43,324 nt of DNA from an uncultured Bacilli bacterium (GTDB lineage Bacteria > Bacillota_I > Bacilli_A > RF39 > UBA660). The notes under the pieces were generated by a model. The model did not search any database and was not told the DNA's origin. It saw only the letters and a list, made by a program, of their open reading frames with translations. Both the position numbers and the translations under genes were made by a program. Shown piece after piece: positions 9,502-17,705 of the stretch (position 1 is the first letter of the stretch; each line of letters starts with the position of its first letter). The stretch spans positions 1 through 43,324 of the forward strand of contig CAJOJR010000006.1 in assembly GCA_905235065.1 (NCBI GenBank), given 5' to 3'.

Positions 9502-11028
9502 TTACAACTCATTTTTATTTTTCAAACTAATATAGTGTAGTGCCATTAATAACCAAAACATTGGTGTCACTATTACAAGCCACAAATTAAAGAAATCCTG
9601 TATTAAAAAGCATATAATAGCAATCAGTAATATTCTTGAATAACAATTCATTTCTTTAATTCCCTTTTTGATTTGTGCAAATATAAAAGTCAAATAAGAA
9701 ACCAATCCTAAAAAACCAATATTAATAATCATAGTTAAATATACATTTGCAGCAGTATCATTAATCGTTAAAGGTCCTATTTTTGCTACATCTTCAGTAT
9801 ATCTTCTCATAAACCTTATTGCAAAAGTATCCGGACCAGATCCTAATATCGGATATTCAGGAATTAATTTAATTGTTCTTTTCCACAAAAATATTCTATA
9901 TGAGCCAAAATTATCATCAAAATTGCCATGTAATATTTCATGGATTTCATATAAAAATCCTGATTTAAAATTATAAAAATATGTAAATATAATTGAGCAA
10001 AACACAATAAATATTATTGGAATATAAAACCACTTTATAACTCTTCTGTTTGAACTAAGATCATAATTATTTCTTCTTAAAATTTGTGAAACATAAATTA
10101 ATAGCGCTATAACTATAAAATAAAGTAAAACAATGTAATTAAACTGAAAAACAAATTTTAATTTGCCTATGCTATAATGATATTCCGGATTAATAATCAT
10201 ATTAATACAATATGAAAATAAAATTGCTGCTAAAGAGATTAAAAATTTAGATAATTTTTTGTTATTACTAATAATGAATGGCAAAATAATTACTAGCGTA
10301 ATCAAAAATGCAAGTTTACCGCTTTGAACATCAATTATGCCTATTATAAAAAATCCCATTGTAAGAGATAATAAGTGAATTATTTTTTCATATATTTTTA
10401 AATCTTCCAGAAATATATATGCTCCAAAAGAAACGGATAACAATATACAGTACATAGCGGAAATAAAGTCTATGTTACCTATTGTTGTCATAAAACTAAC
10501 ATTATGTGTACCAATACCCAATTGATACATATTAAATGGATTAAACCCAATATACTGAAGTATCGCTATTAAATTCAGCAGTATCGCTGAAATCGAAAAA
10601 TATAAAATATATTTTTTCTTAAATTTGCCAAAAAGTGAAACCAATAAAAATGTTATAACATAAAGCGATGTAACAATTAACCCCTCACCTCTTCCAATCC
10701 CCACAAACAAGTCATATTTTTTGAAAAAGGGTGAAATAAAACAAGAAATAATATTAATTAAAAGAAAAAGTATTGCAAACCAATGAATTATACTTAATTT
10801 TATCTTTTTAAAGATATTGTTTTTTTTAAAAACTAAATAGTATAGAATTGTTAAGATGGTTGTGCCAATATAAGATAATGATATAATCAAAAAACTATAC
10901 CATTTACACTCAAATATATGAAAGAAGCCACTAGAATCAACAATAAGTGGAAAGATTATAATTAACGTAAAAATATATATTTCTGATAATATTTCTAAAA
11001 TTGTCTTTTCTTTTTTTAAGTCTCCCAT
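9502..11028 (-). CDS. O-antigen ligase / polymerase family membrane protein
   Basis: A polytopic membrane protein (508 aa, about 12 hydrophobic segments) with the Wzy/WaaL layout: a long hydrophilic loop near residues 360-420 containing YPILGSGPDTFAIRFM and NDTAANVYLTMIINIGFLGL, the pattern of PF04932-type O-antigen ligases and O-oligosaccharyltransferases (G-x-G...H/N-x-x-L). These enzymes transfer or polymerise undecaprenyl-linked glycans on the outer face of the membrane. In a Gram-positive-type cell the acceptor may be a wall polymer, a capsule or a protein. The next gene encodes the repeat surface protein. ATG is preceded by GGAGT. Whether it acts as ligase, polymerase or protein glycosyltransferase cannot be told from sequence. 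Confidence 0.8.
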   Translation of the reverse strand: MGDLKKEKTILEILSEIYIFTLIIIFPLIVDSSGFFHIFECKWYSFLIISLSYIGTTILTILYYLVFKKNNIFKKIKLSIIHWFAILFLLINIISCFISPFFKKYDLFVGIGRGEGLIVTSLYVITFLLVSLFGKFKKKYILYFSISAILLNLIAILQYIGFNPFNMYQLGIGTHNVSFMTTIGNIDFISAMYCILLSVSFGAYIFLEDLKIYEKIIHLLSLTMGFFIIGIIDVQSGKLAFLITLVIILPFIISNNKKLSKFLISLAAILFSYCINMIINPEYHYSIGKLKFVFQFNYIVLLYFIVIALLIYVSQILRRNNYDLSSNRRVIKWFYIPIIFIVFCSIIFTYFYNFKSGFLYEIHEILHGNFDDNFGSYRIFLWKRTIKLIPEYPILGSGPDTFAIRFMRRYTEDVAKIGPLTINDTAANVYLTMIINIGFLGLVSYLTFIFAQIKKGIKEMNCYSRILLIAIICFLIQDFFNLWLVIVTPMFWLLMALHYISLKNKNEL

Positions 11029-11086
11029 ATTTTACTCCATATTATATTTAAATTATACACAAATAAAAAGAATTTGAAAAGTATTA

Positions 11087-11116
11087 AAAAAAGCATATGT
11101 TAAACATACATATGCT
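11087..11116 (-). terminator. Rho-independent terminator of nrdD-nrdG
   Basis: Stem AGCATATG/CATATGCT (11092-11099 with 11109-11116) followed on the minus strand by a short T-run. It overlaps the last codons of nrdG and closes the operon. Confidence 0.8.
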
Positions 11117-11669
11117 CTCTTTCAAATACTTTTTCTTCCATATACTCATATTCATTAAGAAGAGATATTTCACCTGTTTCTAAAGTCTTTTGAACATCTA
11201 TTAATCTTTGATTTCTAGATCCCCTAAATAATAGGCTTAAATCTCTTTCCTCTAATATAAATTTTCCATCTACAAGTACATCTATATTTTTTAAAAACTC
11301 TAAATATATAGAATCACTCTTTGACATATCTATTAATTCTTCATATGTAAATCCAGTATATACCCAAATATTAAGCCCTTTTTTCTTAGCGTATTTAGCT
11401 ATTTTCTCACATGCATAAGGTTGATACATAGGGTCTCCACCACTAAAAGTTACTCCTGATTGATATTCAAGTTTATCAATTTCTTTTAAAACTTCTTTTA
11501 TTGGAACAAGTCCTCCGCCTTTAAAACTCCAAGTTTGAGGATTTTGACAACCTTTACAATGATGATTGCATCCTTGAGTCCATATTACTGTTCTAAGTCC
11601 TGGACCATCAACAATACTGTCTGATTGTAGGTCTGCTGCAAGTCTTATATATTCTTTATTTTGTTCCAT
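11100..11669 (-). CDS. nrdG: Anaerobic ribonucleotide reductase activating enzyme NrdG
   Basis: Radical-SAM activase that generates the glycyl radical on NrdD. The C-x3-C-x2-C cluster motif is in WTQGCNHHCKGCQNPQTW, preceded by DSIVDGPGLRTVI, and the SAM-site glycines follow in VTFSGGDPMYQPYA. I place the start at ATG 11669 (189 aa, MEQNKEYIRLAA), close to where the family fold begins. An ATG at 11684 is possible, and further upstream extension has no family support. The start lies 14 nt inside the end of the 49-aa glycyl-radical ORF without a strong ribosome site, so translation is probably coupled to that ORF. Confidence 0.92.
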   Translation of the reverse strand: MEQNKEYIRLAADLQSDSIVDGPGLRTVIWTQGCNHHCKGCQNPQTWSFKGGGLVPIKEVLKEIDKLEYQSGVTFSGGDPMYQPYACEKIAKYAKKKGLNIWVYTGFTYEELIDMSKSDSIYLEFLKNIDVLVDGKFILEERDLSLLFRGSRNQRLIDVQKTLETGEISLLNEYEYMEEKVFEREHMYV

Positions 11670-11805
11670 GAGTGACTCTGTCATTAACTTCTTGTTTTTT
11701 AGCGTTGTTGAATCTATCAAGAGTTCCTACTAGGTAACCAGTTATTCTTCTGATTCTATCAAATTTAACTCCTTCACCAACAAGCTTTTTCTTTTTTTCT
11801 TCCAT
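11656..11805 (-). CDS. Detached glycyl-radical C-terminal peptide of NrdD (49 aa)
   Basis: A 49-residue protein with its own ribosome site (AAAGGAGT, 8 nt before ATG 11805). Its core, RRITGYLVGTLDRFNNAKKQEV followed by DRVTH, lines up with the extreme C-terminus of ordinary class III NrdD (in E. coli RRVCGYLGSP, then RPFN-x-GK, EEV and RVKH), the segment that carries the radical glycine. Gly23 in R-I-T-G-Y-L is the expected radical site; the neighbouring Cys of RVCGYLG is Thr here. The preceding NrdD ORF stops before this segment, so the radical domain appears to be a separate subunit encoded between nrdD and nrdG. It is not joined by simple frameshifting: a TGA at 11845-11847 closes its frame just upstream and it has a good start of its own. 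Confidence 0.82.
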   Translation of the reverse strand: MEEKKKKLVGEGVKFDRIRRITGYLVGTLDRFNNAKKQEVNDRVTHGTK

Positions 11806-11828
11806 TTTTAATACTCCTTTCCTATTTA

Positions 11829-14102
11829 TTAACGACCACAACAGTCATAACAATTTATTTTTTCCATTTCTACACCTTCGCCCTCATGTCTTCCACATCT
11901 AGGACAAACGTCTTTTATAACACCAACATATCCACATACTGGATCTCTATCTACTGGATGGTTAATAGCTCCATATCCAATATCAGAGTCATGCATTATT
12001 CTAACAACAGATTCAAATGCATCAACATTATTTACTGTATCTCCATCAAGTTCAACATATGAAATATGTCCTGCATTTGTAAGTTTATGATAAGGTCCTT
12101 CAATTTCCATTTTATGTTTAACAGAAGTTTTGTAATAAACAGGTACATGGAATGAATTTGTATAATAATCTCTATCGGTTATTCCTTTAATTTTTCCATA
12201 TATTGATCTGTCAATTGCCACAAATCTTCCAGATAAACCTTCTGCAGGTGTTGCTAAACACGTAAAGTTTAGATTATATTCTTTTGTATATTCATCACAT
12301 TTTTCTCTCATATGTTTAATAATTTCAAGGCCTAGTTTTTGAGCTTTATCACTTTCTCCATGATGCTCACCTATTAATGATTTAAGTGTCTCAGCTAAGC
12401 CTATAAATCCAATTGATAATGTTCCGTGTTTTAATACAGTTCTAAGTTTAGTAGTACTATCCATCTTTTCGCTATTAATCCAAACACCTGAACCTAATAA
12501 GAATTTGAAATTAGCTCTTGTTTTTGAACATTGACATTCAAATCTTTGAAGTAATTGATTTTTAACTAAATCCATAGTTTCATCAAGCTCAGCATAAAAT
12601 GCCTTCATATCTGCTTTATCTCTTTCACCTAAAGCTATACCATGTTTTAAACCTATTCTTGGTAAGTTTATAGATGTAAAACTTAAATTACCTCTTCCTG
12701 GTGTAACTGAAGGGCCACAAACATTAGCAAGTACTCTTGTTCTACATCCCATATATCCAACTTCTGTAGTATAGTCTCCTTCAACTAAGAATGGTTTATT
12801 AAAACTTGAATCTAAGAACGAGAAGTTAGGGAATAATCTTTTAGCTGATACTCTACAAGCAAGTCTAAATAAATCATAACTTGGATCTTCTTTATAATAG
12901 TTAACTCCTTCTTTTACTTTAAATATTGATATTGGGAATATTGGAGTTTCTCCATGACCAAGTCCATCTTCGGTAGCAAGTAGATAATTTTTAATTACCA
13001 TTCTTCCTTCAGGAGAAACATCTGTTCCAAAGTTAACTGAACTAAATGGAACTTGTGCTCCAGCTCTTGAATGCATTGTATTTAAATTGTGAATAAAAGC
13101 TTCCATTGCTTGATAAGTACTTCTATCAGTCTTCTTCATAGCAAGTTTATACGAATCTTCAAAGATTTCCCTTAATCTATTACTTTTACTTGTTATATCA
13201 TCAAAAACATTTTGATCAAATTCAATGCTTTCTTGTTTATCTATTATTTCTTCTACCTTATTAAAATTAATAAATTCTTTGAATCCTTCAAATTCACATA
13301 AATTATATATTGCTTGTTTTAATTCTTTCTTAAATGTTTTTAAAACACCAGGAGCCATATAATAATCAAATGCTGGTATACTTTGTCCTCCATGTTGTTC
13401 ATTTTGATTAGCTTGAATTGCTATAGCCGCAAGTGCTGCATAAGATGCAATACTATTTGGTGTTCTTAAAAATCCATGACCAGTTGAAAATCCATTTTTA
13501 AATAATTTATTTAAATCAATTTGTGTACAAGTTGTAGTACCCATTGCCCAGAAATCCAAATCATGAATATGAATTGCACCCTCATCATGAGATCTAGCAT
13601 ATTTATTATCCATTAAATATGCCTTAGCAAATTCTTTTGATATTGTTGAACCAAAATGAAGCATAGTTCCCATTGGCCCATCACCATCAACGTTGGCGTT
13701 TTCTCTTTTTGCATTCTCTTCAGCTGCGCTTTTAAGTCCTAAAGATTCTATTGCCTTTACAAATTTATGTTGTTGTTTTTCAACAAAAGCTTCACGTGAA
13801 GCAGTTCTTCTTTCTCTATATCCTTTAAAAGATTCATATACTTCATCATATTTCATCTTTTTAAGCATTTCTTCAATCGCATCTTGTATATCTTCAACGC
13901 CAATTGTTTTTCTATCTTTGTAATTCTTTTCAATATATTCAAGAACTTTCTCTTTAACTTTATTAACTAGTTTTTCATCATAGTCTTCATAAACACTGTC
14001 AAAACCTTTTTTAATAGCTAATGCTACTTTAGTTTCATTGAAATCAACTCTTTGTCCACTTCTTTTGACAACAGTAATTTCATTAAGTAAATTTCCTTCC
14101 AT
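11829..14102 (-). CDS. nrdD: Anaerobic ribonucleoside-triphosphate reductase NrdD (lacks C-terminal glycyl-radical segment)
   Basis: Class III reductase making deoxynucleotides without oxygen. The 757-aa ORF has an N-terminal ATP-cone (VVKRSGQRVDFNETKVALAI, about 9-95) and the barrel with HDLDFWAMGTTTCTQIDL, AGAQVPFSSVNFGTD, MGCRTRV and NLSFTSINLPRIGL. It ends with a cysteine module: PVCGYVG, CPRCG and CYDCCGR. In E. coli NrdD the equivalent zinc module (CFECGF...CPKCG) is followed by about 30 residues bearing the radical glycine; this ORF terminates instead, and that segment is encoded by the next 49-aa ORF. The first Cys of the usual CxxC pair is replaced (DPVC), with extra cysteines supplied at the very end. 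The promoter is 14129-14156; nrdG follows. Confidence 0.95.
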   Translation of the reverse strand: MEGNLLNEITVVKRSGQRVDFNETKVALAIKKGFDSVYEDYDEKLVNKVKEKVLEYIEKNYKDRKTIGVEDIQDAIEEMLKKMKYDEVYESFKGYRERRTASREAFVEKQQHKFVKAIESLGLKSAAEENAKRENANVDGDGPMGTMLHFGSTISKEFAKAYLMDNKYARSHDEGAIHIHDLDFWAMGTTTCTQIDLNKLFKNGFSTGHGFLRTPNSIASYAALAAIAIQANQNEQHGGQSIPAFDYYMAPGVLKTFKKELKQAIYNLCEFEGFKEFINFNKVEEIIDKQESIEFDQNVFDDITSKSNRLREIFEDSYKLAMKKTDRSTYQAMEAFIHNLNTMHSRAGAQVPFSSVNFGTDVSPEGRMVIKNYLLATEDGLGHGETPIFPISIFKVKEGVNYYKEDPSYDLFRLACRVSAKRLFPNFSFLDSSFNKPFLVEGDYTTEVGYMGCRTRVLANVCGPSVTPGRGNLSFTSINLPRIGLKHGIALGERDKADMKAFYAELDETMDLVKNQLLQRFECQCSKTRANFKFLLGSGVWINSEKMDSTTKLRTVLKHGTLSIGFIGLAETLKSLIGEHHGESDKAQKLGLEIIKHMREKCDEYTKEYNLNFTCLATPAEGLSGRFVAIDRSIYGKIKGITDRDYYTNSFHVPVYYKTSVKHKMEIEGPYHKLTNAGHISYVELDGDTVNNVDAFESVVRIMHDSDIGYGAINHPVDRDPVCGYVGVIKDVCPRCGRHEGEGVEMEKINCYDCCGR

Positions 14103-14128
14103 TTTTTTATCCTCACCTTCCTATGATA

Positions 14129-14156
14129 ATCATACTACGTCCATTTTAAATGTCAA
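14129..14156 (-). promoter_or_regulatory. Sigma-A promoter of the nrdD operon
   Basis: Minus strand TTGACA (14151-14156), 16-nt spacer, TATGAT (14129-14134). No obvious NrdR box is seen. The stretch ATTTTAAATGTCAA covering the -35 (14143-14156) recurs exactly at the topA promoter (17659-17672), which may be chance. Confidence 0.75.
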
Positions 14157-14247
14157 TGTTTTTTTATCTTATTTTTTTGATTTTACGTTTTTTTACTTTT
14201 CAAAATTTTTTAAAATTTTGTAATAAAAAAACATTCCTCTATTTTAC

Positions 14248-14276
14248 TTATATTTTTAAGACTTTTATCATAAATT
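14248..14276 (+). promoter_or_regulatory. Possible sigma-E-type sporulation promoter before sigK
   Basis: TTATATT (14248-14254), 14-nt spacer, CATAAATT (14269-14276). This fits the Bacillus sigma-E consensus (KMATATT, 14-15 nt, CATACAHT) with one mismatch in each element, and sigma-E drives sigK in B. subtilis. No good vegetative promoter competes in this gap. AT-richness lowers the specificity of the match. Confidence 0.45.
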
Positions 14277-14293
14277 TTATTAGGTGATTAATT

Positions 14294-14983
14294 GTGTTCA
14301 AAAAAATAATTGAGTTTTTAAAAAAATGTATGTTTTTCACAGCAAGCTACTCTATCAATGTGTTTCCAGAGCCTCTTTCTAAAGAGGAAGAAGAGAAATA
14401 CATTATAAAAATGCTTTCTGGTGATAAAGAAGCAAGAAGTATTTTAATTGAGCACAATCTTAGATTGGTAGCTCATATTGTTAAAAAATATGATAATTTA
14501 AAGGAAGACTCAGATGATTTAATTAGCATGGGTACAATCGGGCTCATAAAAGGAATAGACTCTTATAGTCCAAATAAAAACGTTAAATTAACAACTTATG
14601 TTGCTAAATGTGCCGAAAACGAAATACTAATGTATTTTAGAAGCAACAAAAAAAATATAAACAATGTCAGTTTAAATGAACCTATTGGTTTAGATAAAGA
14701 TGGAAATGAAATAACATATGAGGATGTAATAAAAGAAAATAACACCGAAATAATTGATGATGTTTTCCTAAAAGAAAATATAAACTTATTAAAAAAGTAT
14801 ATTAATGTATTAAATCCAAGAGAGAAAAAAATTATTGTGTTAAGGTATGGTTTACTCAATGAAGAAGAACAAACACAAAAAGAAATTGCTAAAAATCTTC
14901 ATATAAGTAGAAGCTATGTATCAAGAATAGAAAAAAGAGCATTAATTAAAATGCTCCGAGAATTTTTAAAAAATAATGAATAG
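14294..14983 (+). CDS. sigK: RNA polymerase sporulation sigma factor sigma-K (pro-form)
   Basis: Late mother-cell sigma factor. The 229-aa product matches SigK along its length: FPEPLSKEEEEKYI, then LIEHNLRLVAHIVKKYDN (region 2), DDLISMGTIGLIKGIDSY, YVAKCAENEILMYFR, an insert starting VSLNEPIGLDKDGNEI, and region 4 with QKEIAKNLHISRSYVSRIEKRAL. The first ~18 residues (MFKKIIEFLKKCMFFTAS) are a hydrophobic pro-sequence of the kind removed by SpoIVFB in Bacillus, slightly shorter than the 20-residue original. The gene is continuous, with no skin-like insertion. Start is GTG with AGGTGAT upstream. A candidate sigma-E promoter precedes it. Its stop directly abuts the stop of the convergent GLUG gene. 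bofA lies about 7 kb away. Confidence 0.94.
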   Translation: MFKKIIEFLKKCMFFTASYSINVFPEPLSKEEEEKYIIKMLSGDKEARSILIEHNLRLVAHIVKKYDNLKEDSDDLISMGTIGLIKGIDSYSPNKNVKLTTYVAKCAENEILMYFRSNKKNINNVSLNEPIGLDKDGNEITYEDVIKENNTEIIDDVFLKENINLLKKYINVLNPREKKIIVLRYGLLNEEEQTQKEIAKNLHISRSYVSRIEKRALIKMLREFLKNNE

Positions 14984-15592
14984 TTATTTATTAATTCTTT
15001 TACGTATTTTTTTAGGTTTAATTTTAATTTCATTATAATTACTTGATAATTTATCACATGAAACATCATATACACAAGATGAAACAAGTAATTTGTTTGC
15101 ACTTCCAACAAGGTATCCAATTATTTTATCATCTTGATATAAATCACAATAAGGATATTCCATTTCTAATGTGCAATCATTTAAAATAAGTTTCTCAGTT
15201 GATTTTCCAATTAAACCACCAAGATTATCATAACCGTATGTTGAACCAGAGAAATATGAATTATTTATAACGCCATTGAAAATTCCTCCTAAAAGTCCTA
15301 CATTTTCTCTTCCTTCAACAGAGCCGGATAACTCTAAGTCTTTTACAACCATCAATGATCCATCTAACGTATTAAATAAACCCACATTATCTTTAAAAGG
15401 AAATTCCATATTTAAATTAGTTATGCTATGCAAATTACCATCAAATATAACATTTGTATTTTTAAAATTAATTGGGCTTATGTAATTTCCTTTTAAATCT
15501 AAATCATTACATAATACTATTAAGTATTCGCCTTCTCTTAAATAATGCAATTTATTCAAGTCTTTGCAAGTTTTAATATATATTTTCTTCAT
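14984..15592 (-). CDS. GLUG-motif beta-helix-like protein without signal peptide
   Basis: A 202-aa protein of unknown function. Residues 40-135 contain short repeated strands with GLUG-type turns: NVGLFNTLDGSL, NVGLLGGIFNG and NLGGLIGKS, each followed by a short beta stretch and a small insert (NNSYFSGSTYG). This is the pattern of GLUG repeats, which in other bacteria occur in secreted adhesins and peptidases. Here there is no signal peptide, membrane helix or anchoring motif, so it appears cytoplasmic. The C-terminus is basic (IKIKPKKIRKRINK). It starts 15 nt after topA stops (AGGAGG then ATG) and should be co-transcribed with topA; it ends against sigK with no spacer. A spore-coat or mother-cell structural role is only a guess from context. 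Confidence 0.75.
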   Translation of the reverse strand: MKKIYIKTCKDLNKLHYLREGEYLIVLCNDLDLKGNYISPINFKNTNVIFDGNLHSITNLNMEFPFKDNVGLFNTLDGSLMVVKDLELSGSVEGRENVGLLGGIFNGVINNSYFSGSTYGYDNLGGLIGKSTEKLILNDCTLEMEYPYCDLYQDDKIIGYLVGSANKLLVSSCVYDVSCDKLSSNYNEIKIKPKKIRKRINK

Positions 15593-15607
15593 ACAAAACC
15601 TCCTATT

Positions 15608-17623
15608 TTATTTACAGTTAGGGCAAACTATTCCTTTTTTAGTTTCAACCTTCAACGATCCACAATTAGGACATTTTTCACTTACTGGTTTATCCCAAAA
15701 GGCTATATTACATTTTGGATAATTAGAACATCCATAGAATATTTTACCTCTTTTTGTCTTTTTTTCAATTATATTACCATTACAATTAGGACAATCACAA
15801 ATTTCAACTATCTTTTTTTCTTCTTTTTTAATATATTTGCATTCTGGATATCCACTGCATGCAGTAAATTCACCATATTTACCTTTTCTAATAACTAATT
15901 CTTTTCCACATATTGGACAAATTTCACCTGTTGATTTAGGTGCTTCCTTTTCCATATTCTTCATAGCAATTTCAACAAGTGGTTCAAAATCATTATAAAA
16001 TTTCTCTAATAATTTATACCAAACTTCATTACCATCAGCAATTTTATCTAAATCGCTTTCCATGTTGGCAGTATACTCTGCATTTATAATGTTGCTAAAG
16101 AATTCTTGAAGTTTATCAGTTATAGTTATACCAGTCTCTGTTGGATGAAATTTCTTATCAATTATATTTATATAATCTCTCACTTTCAATATATCTATTA
16201 TTTTAGCATATGTACTAGGTCTACCAATTCCAAGACGCTCAAGTTCTTTAATTAAAGATGCCTCTGTAAATCTAGAAGGTGGTTCAGTAAAATGTTTTGA
16301 TTTTTCGATTCCAGTAGATACCAACACCTTAGATTTATAAGTACTAAAATCTGGTAATATTACATCTTCTTGATCTTCATATTTGTTATATAACTTTAAA
16401 TAACCATCAAATTTTAATACTGAACCTGTTGCTTTAAACTTATAATCATTATTATTTAAAATTATAGTAGTAGCATCCATCTTAGCATTAGCCATTAGTG
16501 AACATAACGCTCTTAGATATATCAAACTATATAATTTATATTCATCTGGTTTTAAATATTTCTTAACCATATCTGGTGTTCTATTAATACTTGTTGGTCT
16601 TATTGCTTCGTGAGCGTCTTGAACATTTTCATTCTTTTTAGGCTTTTTTACATAACCAACATATTCTTTACCATAATTTTTAGAAATATATGCATATGTT
16701 TCTTTAACAAAGTTATCTGAAAGTCTAGTTGAATCTGTTCTCATGTAAGAAATTAAACCGACTGGGCCATCACCTATATCGATACCCTCATATAATGTTT
16801 GGGCTATTTTCATAGTTTTAGATGCAGTAAATCCAAGCCTATTAGATGCCATTTGAGTTAAAGTACTTGTAGTAAAAGGATATCTACTAGCCTTATTTTT
16901 TTCTTTAGTTTCAGCACTTTCAATTTCAAACGCATTTGATAAACTAGAAATTATTTCATCTGCTTCTGATTCTCCAGTAACTTTTATTTCTTTGTTTTTA
17001 TAATTAAATAATTTAGCTTTAAAATCCTTAAATAAAGCCTCTATATTCCAATACTCTTCTGGGTTAAACGCATCAATTTCTCTTTCTCTGTCAACGATTA
17101 ATTTTAATGCAACACTTTGAACTCTACCGGCAGATTTACCACTTGTTTTTGCTTGCATTAATTTACTTAATCTAAATCCTATTATCCTATCTAATATTCT
17201 TCTTGATTCTTGAGAGTGAACTAAATCTTCATCTATCTTTCTTGGATGTTTAAAAGCTTCTTTAATCGCATCTTCAGTTATTTCATTAAATACTACTCTA
17301 CCATATTTATCATCTTTAATATTTAATGCATCTTTTAAATGCCAGCTTATAGCTTCTCCTTCTCTATCTGGGTCGGTTGCTAAAATAACAGAATCATAAT
17401 TTTTCATCTGTTTTTTCAAATCATTTACCAAACCATTTTTACCTTTTATTATTACATAATTTGGATTAAAATTATTTTCAATATCAACACCAAAACCAAA
17501 CTTACCAGTAGTCGATAAATCTCTAATATGTCCCTTACTTGATAATACTTTATAATCTTTCCCCAAATATTTCTCTATCGTTTTGCTTTTACTTGGAGAC
17601 TCAACTATTACTAAATAATTCAT
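15608..17623 (-). CDS. topA: DNA topoisomerase I
   Basis: Type IA topoisomerase relaxing negative supercoils. The 671-aa protein has the Toprim domain (IVESPSKSKTIEKYLG at 5-20; ATDPDREGEAISWHL near 80-94), the active-site tyrosine in GLISYMRTDSTRLS, and LERLGIGRPSTYAKII. The C-terminus carries three cysteine zinc-ribbon modules: CPICGKELVIRKGKYGEF with CSGYPEC, CPNCNGNI with CSNYPKC, and a final CPNCG with CPNC. ATG is preceded by GGGAGG. The downstream GLUG gene seems to be in the same transcript. A related zinc module appears at the C-terminus of the serine recombinase at 30493-31437. Confidence 0.97.
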   Translation of the reverse strand: MNYLVIVESPSKSKTIEKYLGKDYKVLSSKGHIRDLSTTGKFGFGVDIENNFNPNYVIIKGKNGLVNDLKKQMKNYDSVILATDPDREGEAISWHLKDALNIKDDKYGRVVFNEITEDAIKEAFKHPRKIDEDLVHSQESRRILDRIIGFRLSKLMQAKTSGKSAGRVQSVALKLIVDREREIDAFNPEEYWNIEALFKDFKAKLFNYKNKEIKVTGESEADEIISSLSNAFEIESAETKEKNKASRYPFTTSTLTQMASNRLGFTASKTMKIAQTLYEGIDIGDGPVGLISYMRTDSTRLSDNFVKETYAYISKNYGKEYVGYVKKPKKNENVQDAHEAIRPTSINRTPDMVKKYLKPDEYKLYSLIYLRALCSLMANAKMDATTIILNNNDYKFKATGSVLKFDGYLKLYNKYEDQEDVILPDFSTYKSKVLVSTGIEKSKHFTEPPSRFTEASLIKELERLGIGRPSTYAKIIDILKVRDYINIIDKKFHPTETGITITDKLQEFFSNIINAEYTANMESDLDKIADGNEVWYKLLEKFYNDFEPLVEIAMKNMEKEAPKSTGEICPICGKELVIRKGKYGEFTACSGYPECKYIKKEEKKIVEICDCPNCNGNIIEKKTKRGKIFYGCSNYPKCNIAFWDKPVSEKCPNCGSLKVETKKGIVCPNCK

Positions 17624-17644
17624 TAGTCCTCCCTTTCTTTATAA

Positions 17645-17672
17645 TTATTATATTATTTATTTTAAATGTCAA
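17645..17672 (-). promoter_or_regulatory. Putative promoter of topA
   Basis: Minus strand TTGACA at 17667-17672 with weak -10 options: TAATAA after 16 nt, or TATAAT after an unusually short 14 nt. It shares 14 bases around the -35 with the nrdD promoter. Confidence 0.5.
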
Positions 17673-17676
17673 GTTT

Positions 17677-17705
17677 TAAAAAACAAAAAGAAGCTACATA
17701 GCTTC
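17677..17705 (-). terminator. Rho-independent terminator of spoVS
   Basis: Stem GAAGC/GCTTC (17690-17694 with 17701-17705; one further A-T pair possible), then TTTTTGTTTTTT on the minus strand. It overlaps the last codons of spoVS. Confidence 0.85.

Noticed and set aside
11805-11860. Programmed frameshift joining NrdD to the 49-aa glycyl-radical ORF
   Set aside because: The small frame is closed by TGA at 11845-11847 just upstream, no convincing slippery sequence and stimulator is seen in the remaining overlap, and the small ORF has its own AAAGGAGT and ATG.
14914-15120. A minus-strand frame spanning the sigK 3' end and the GLUG gene
   Set aside because: It overlaps two supported genes in another frame and has no ribosome site or recognisable motif.
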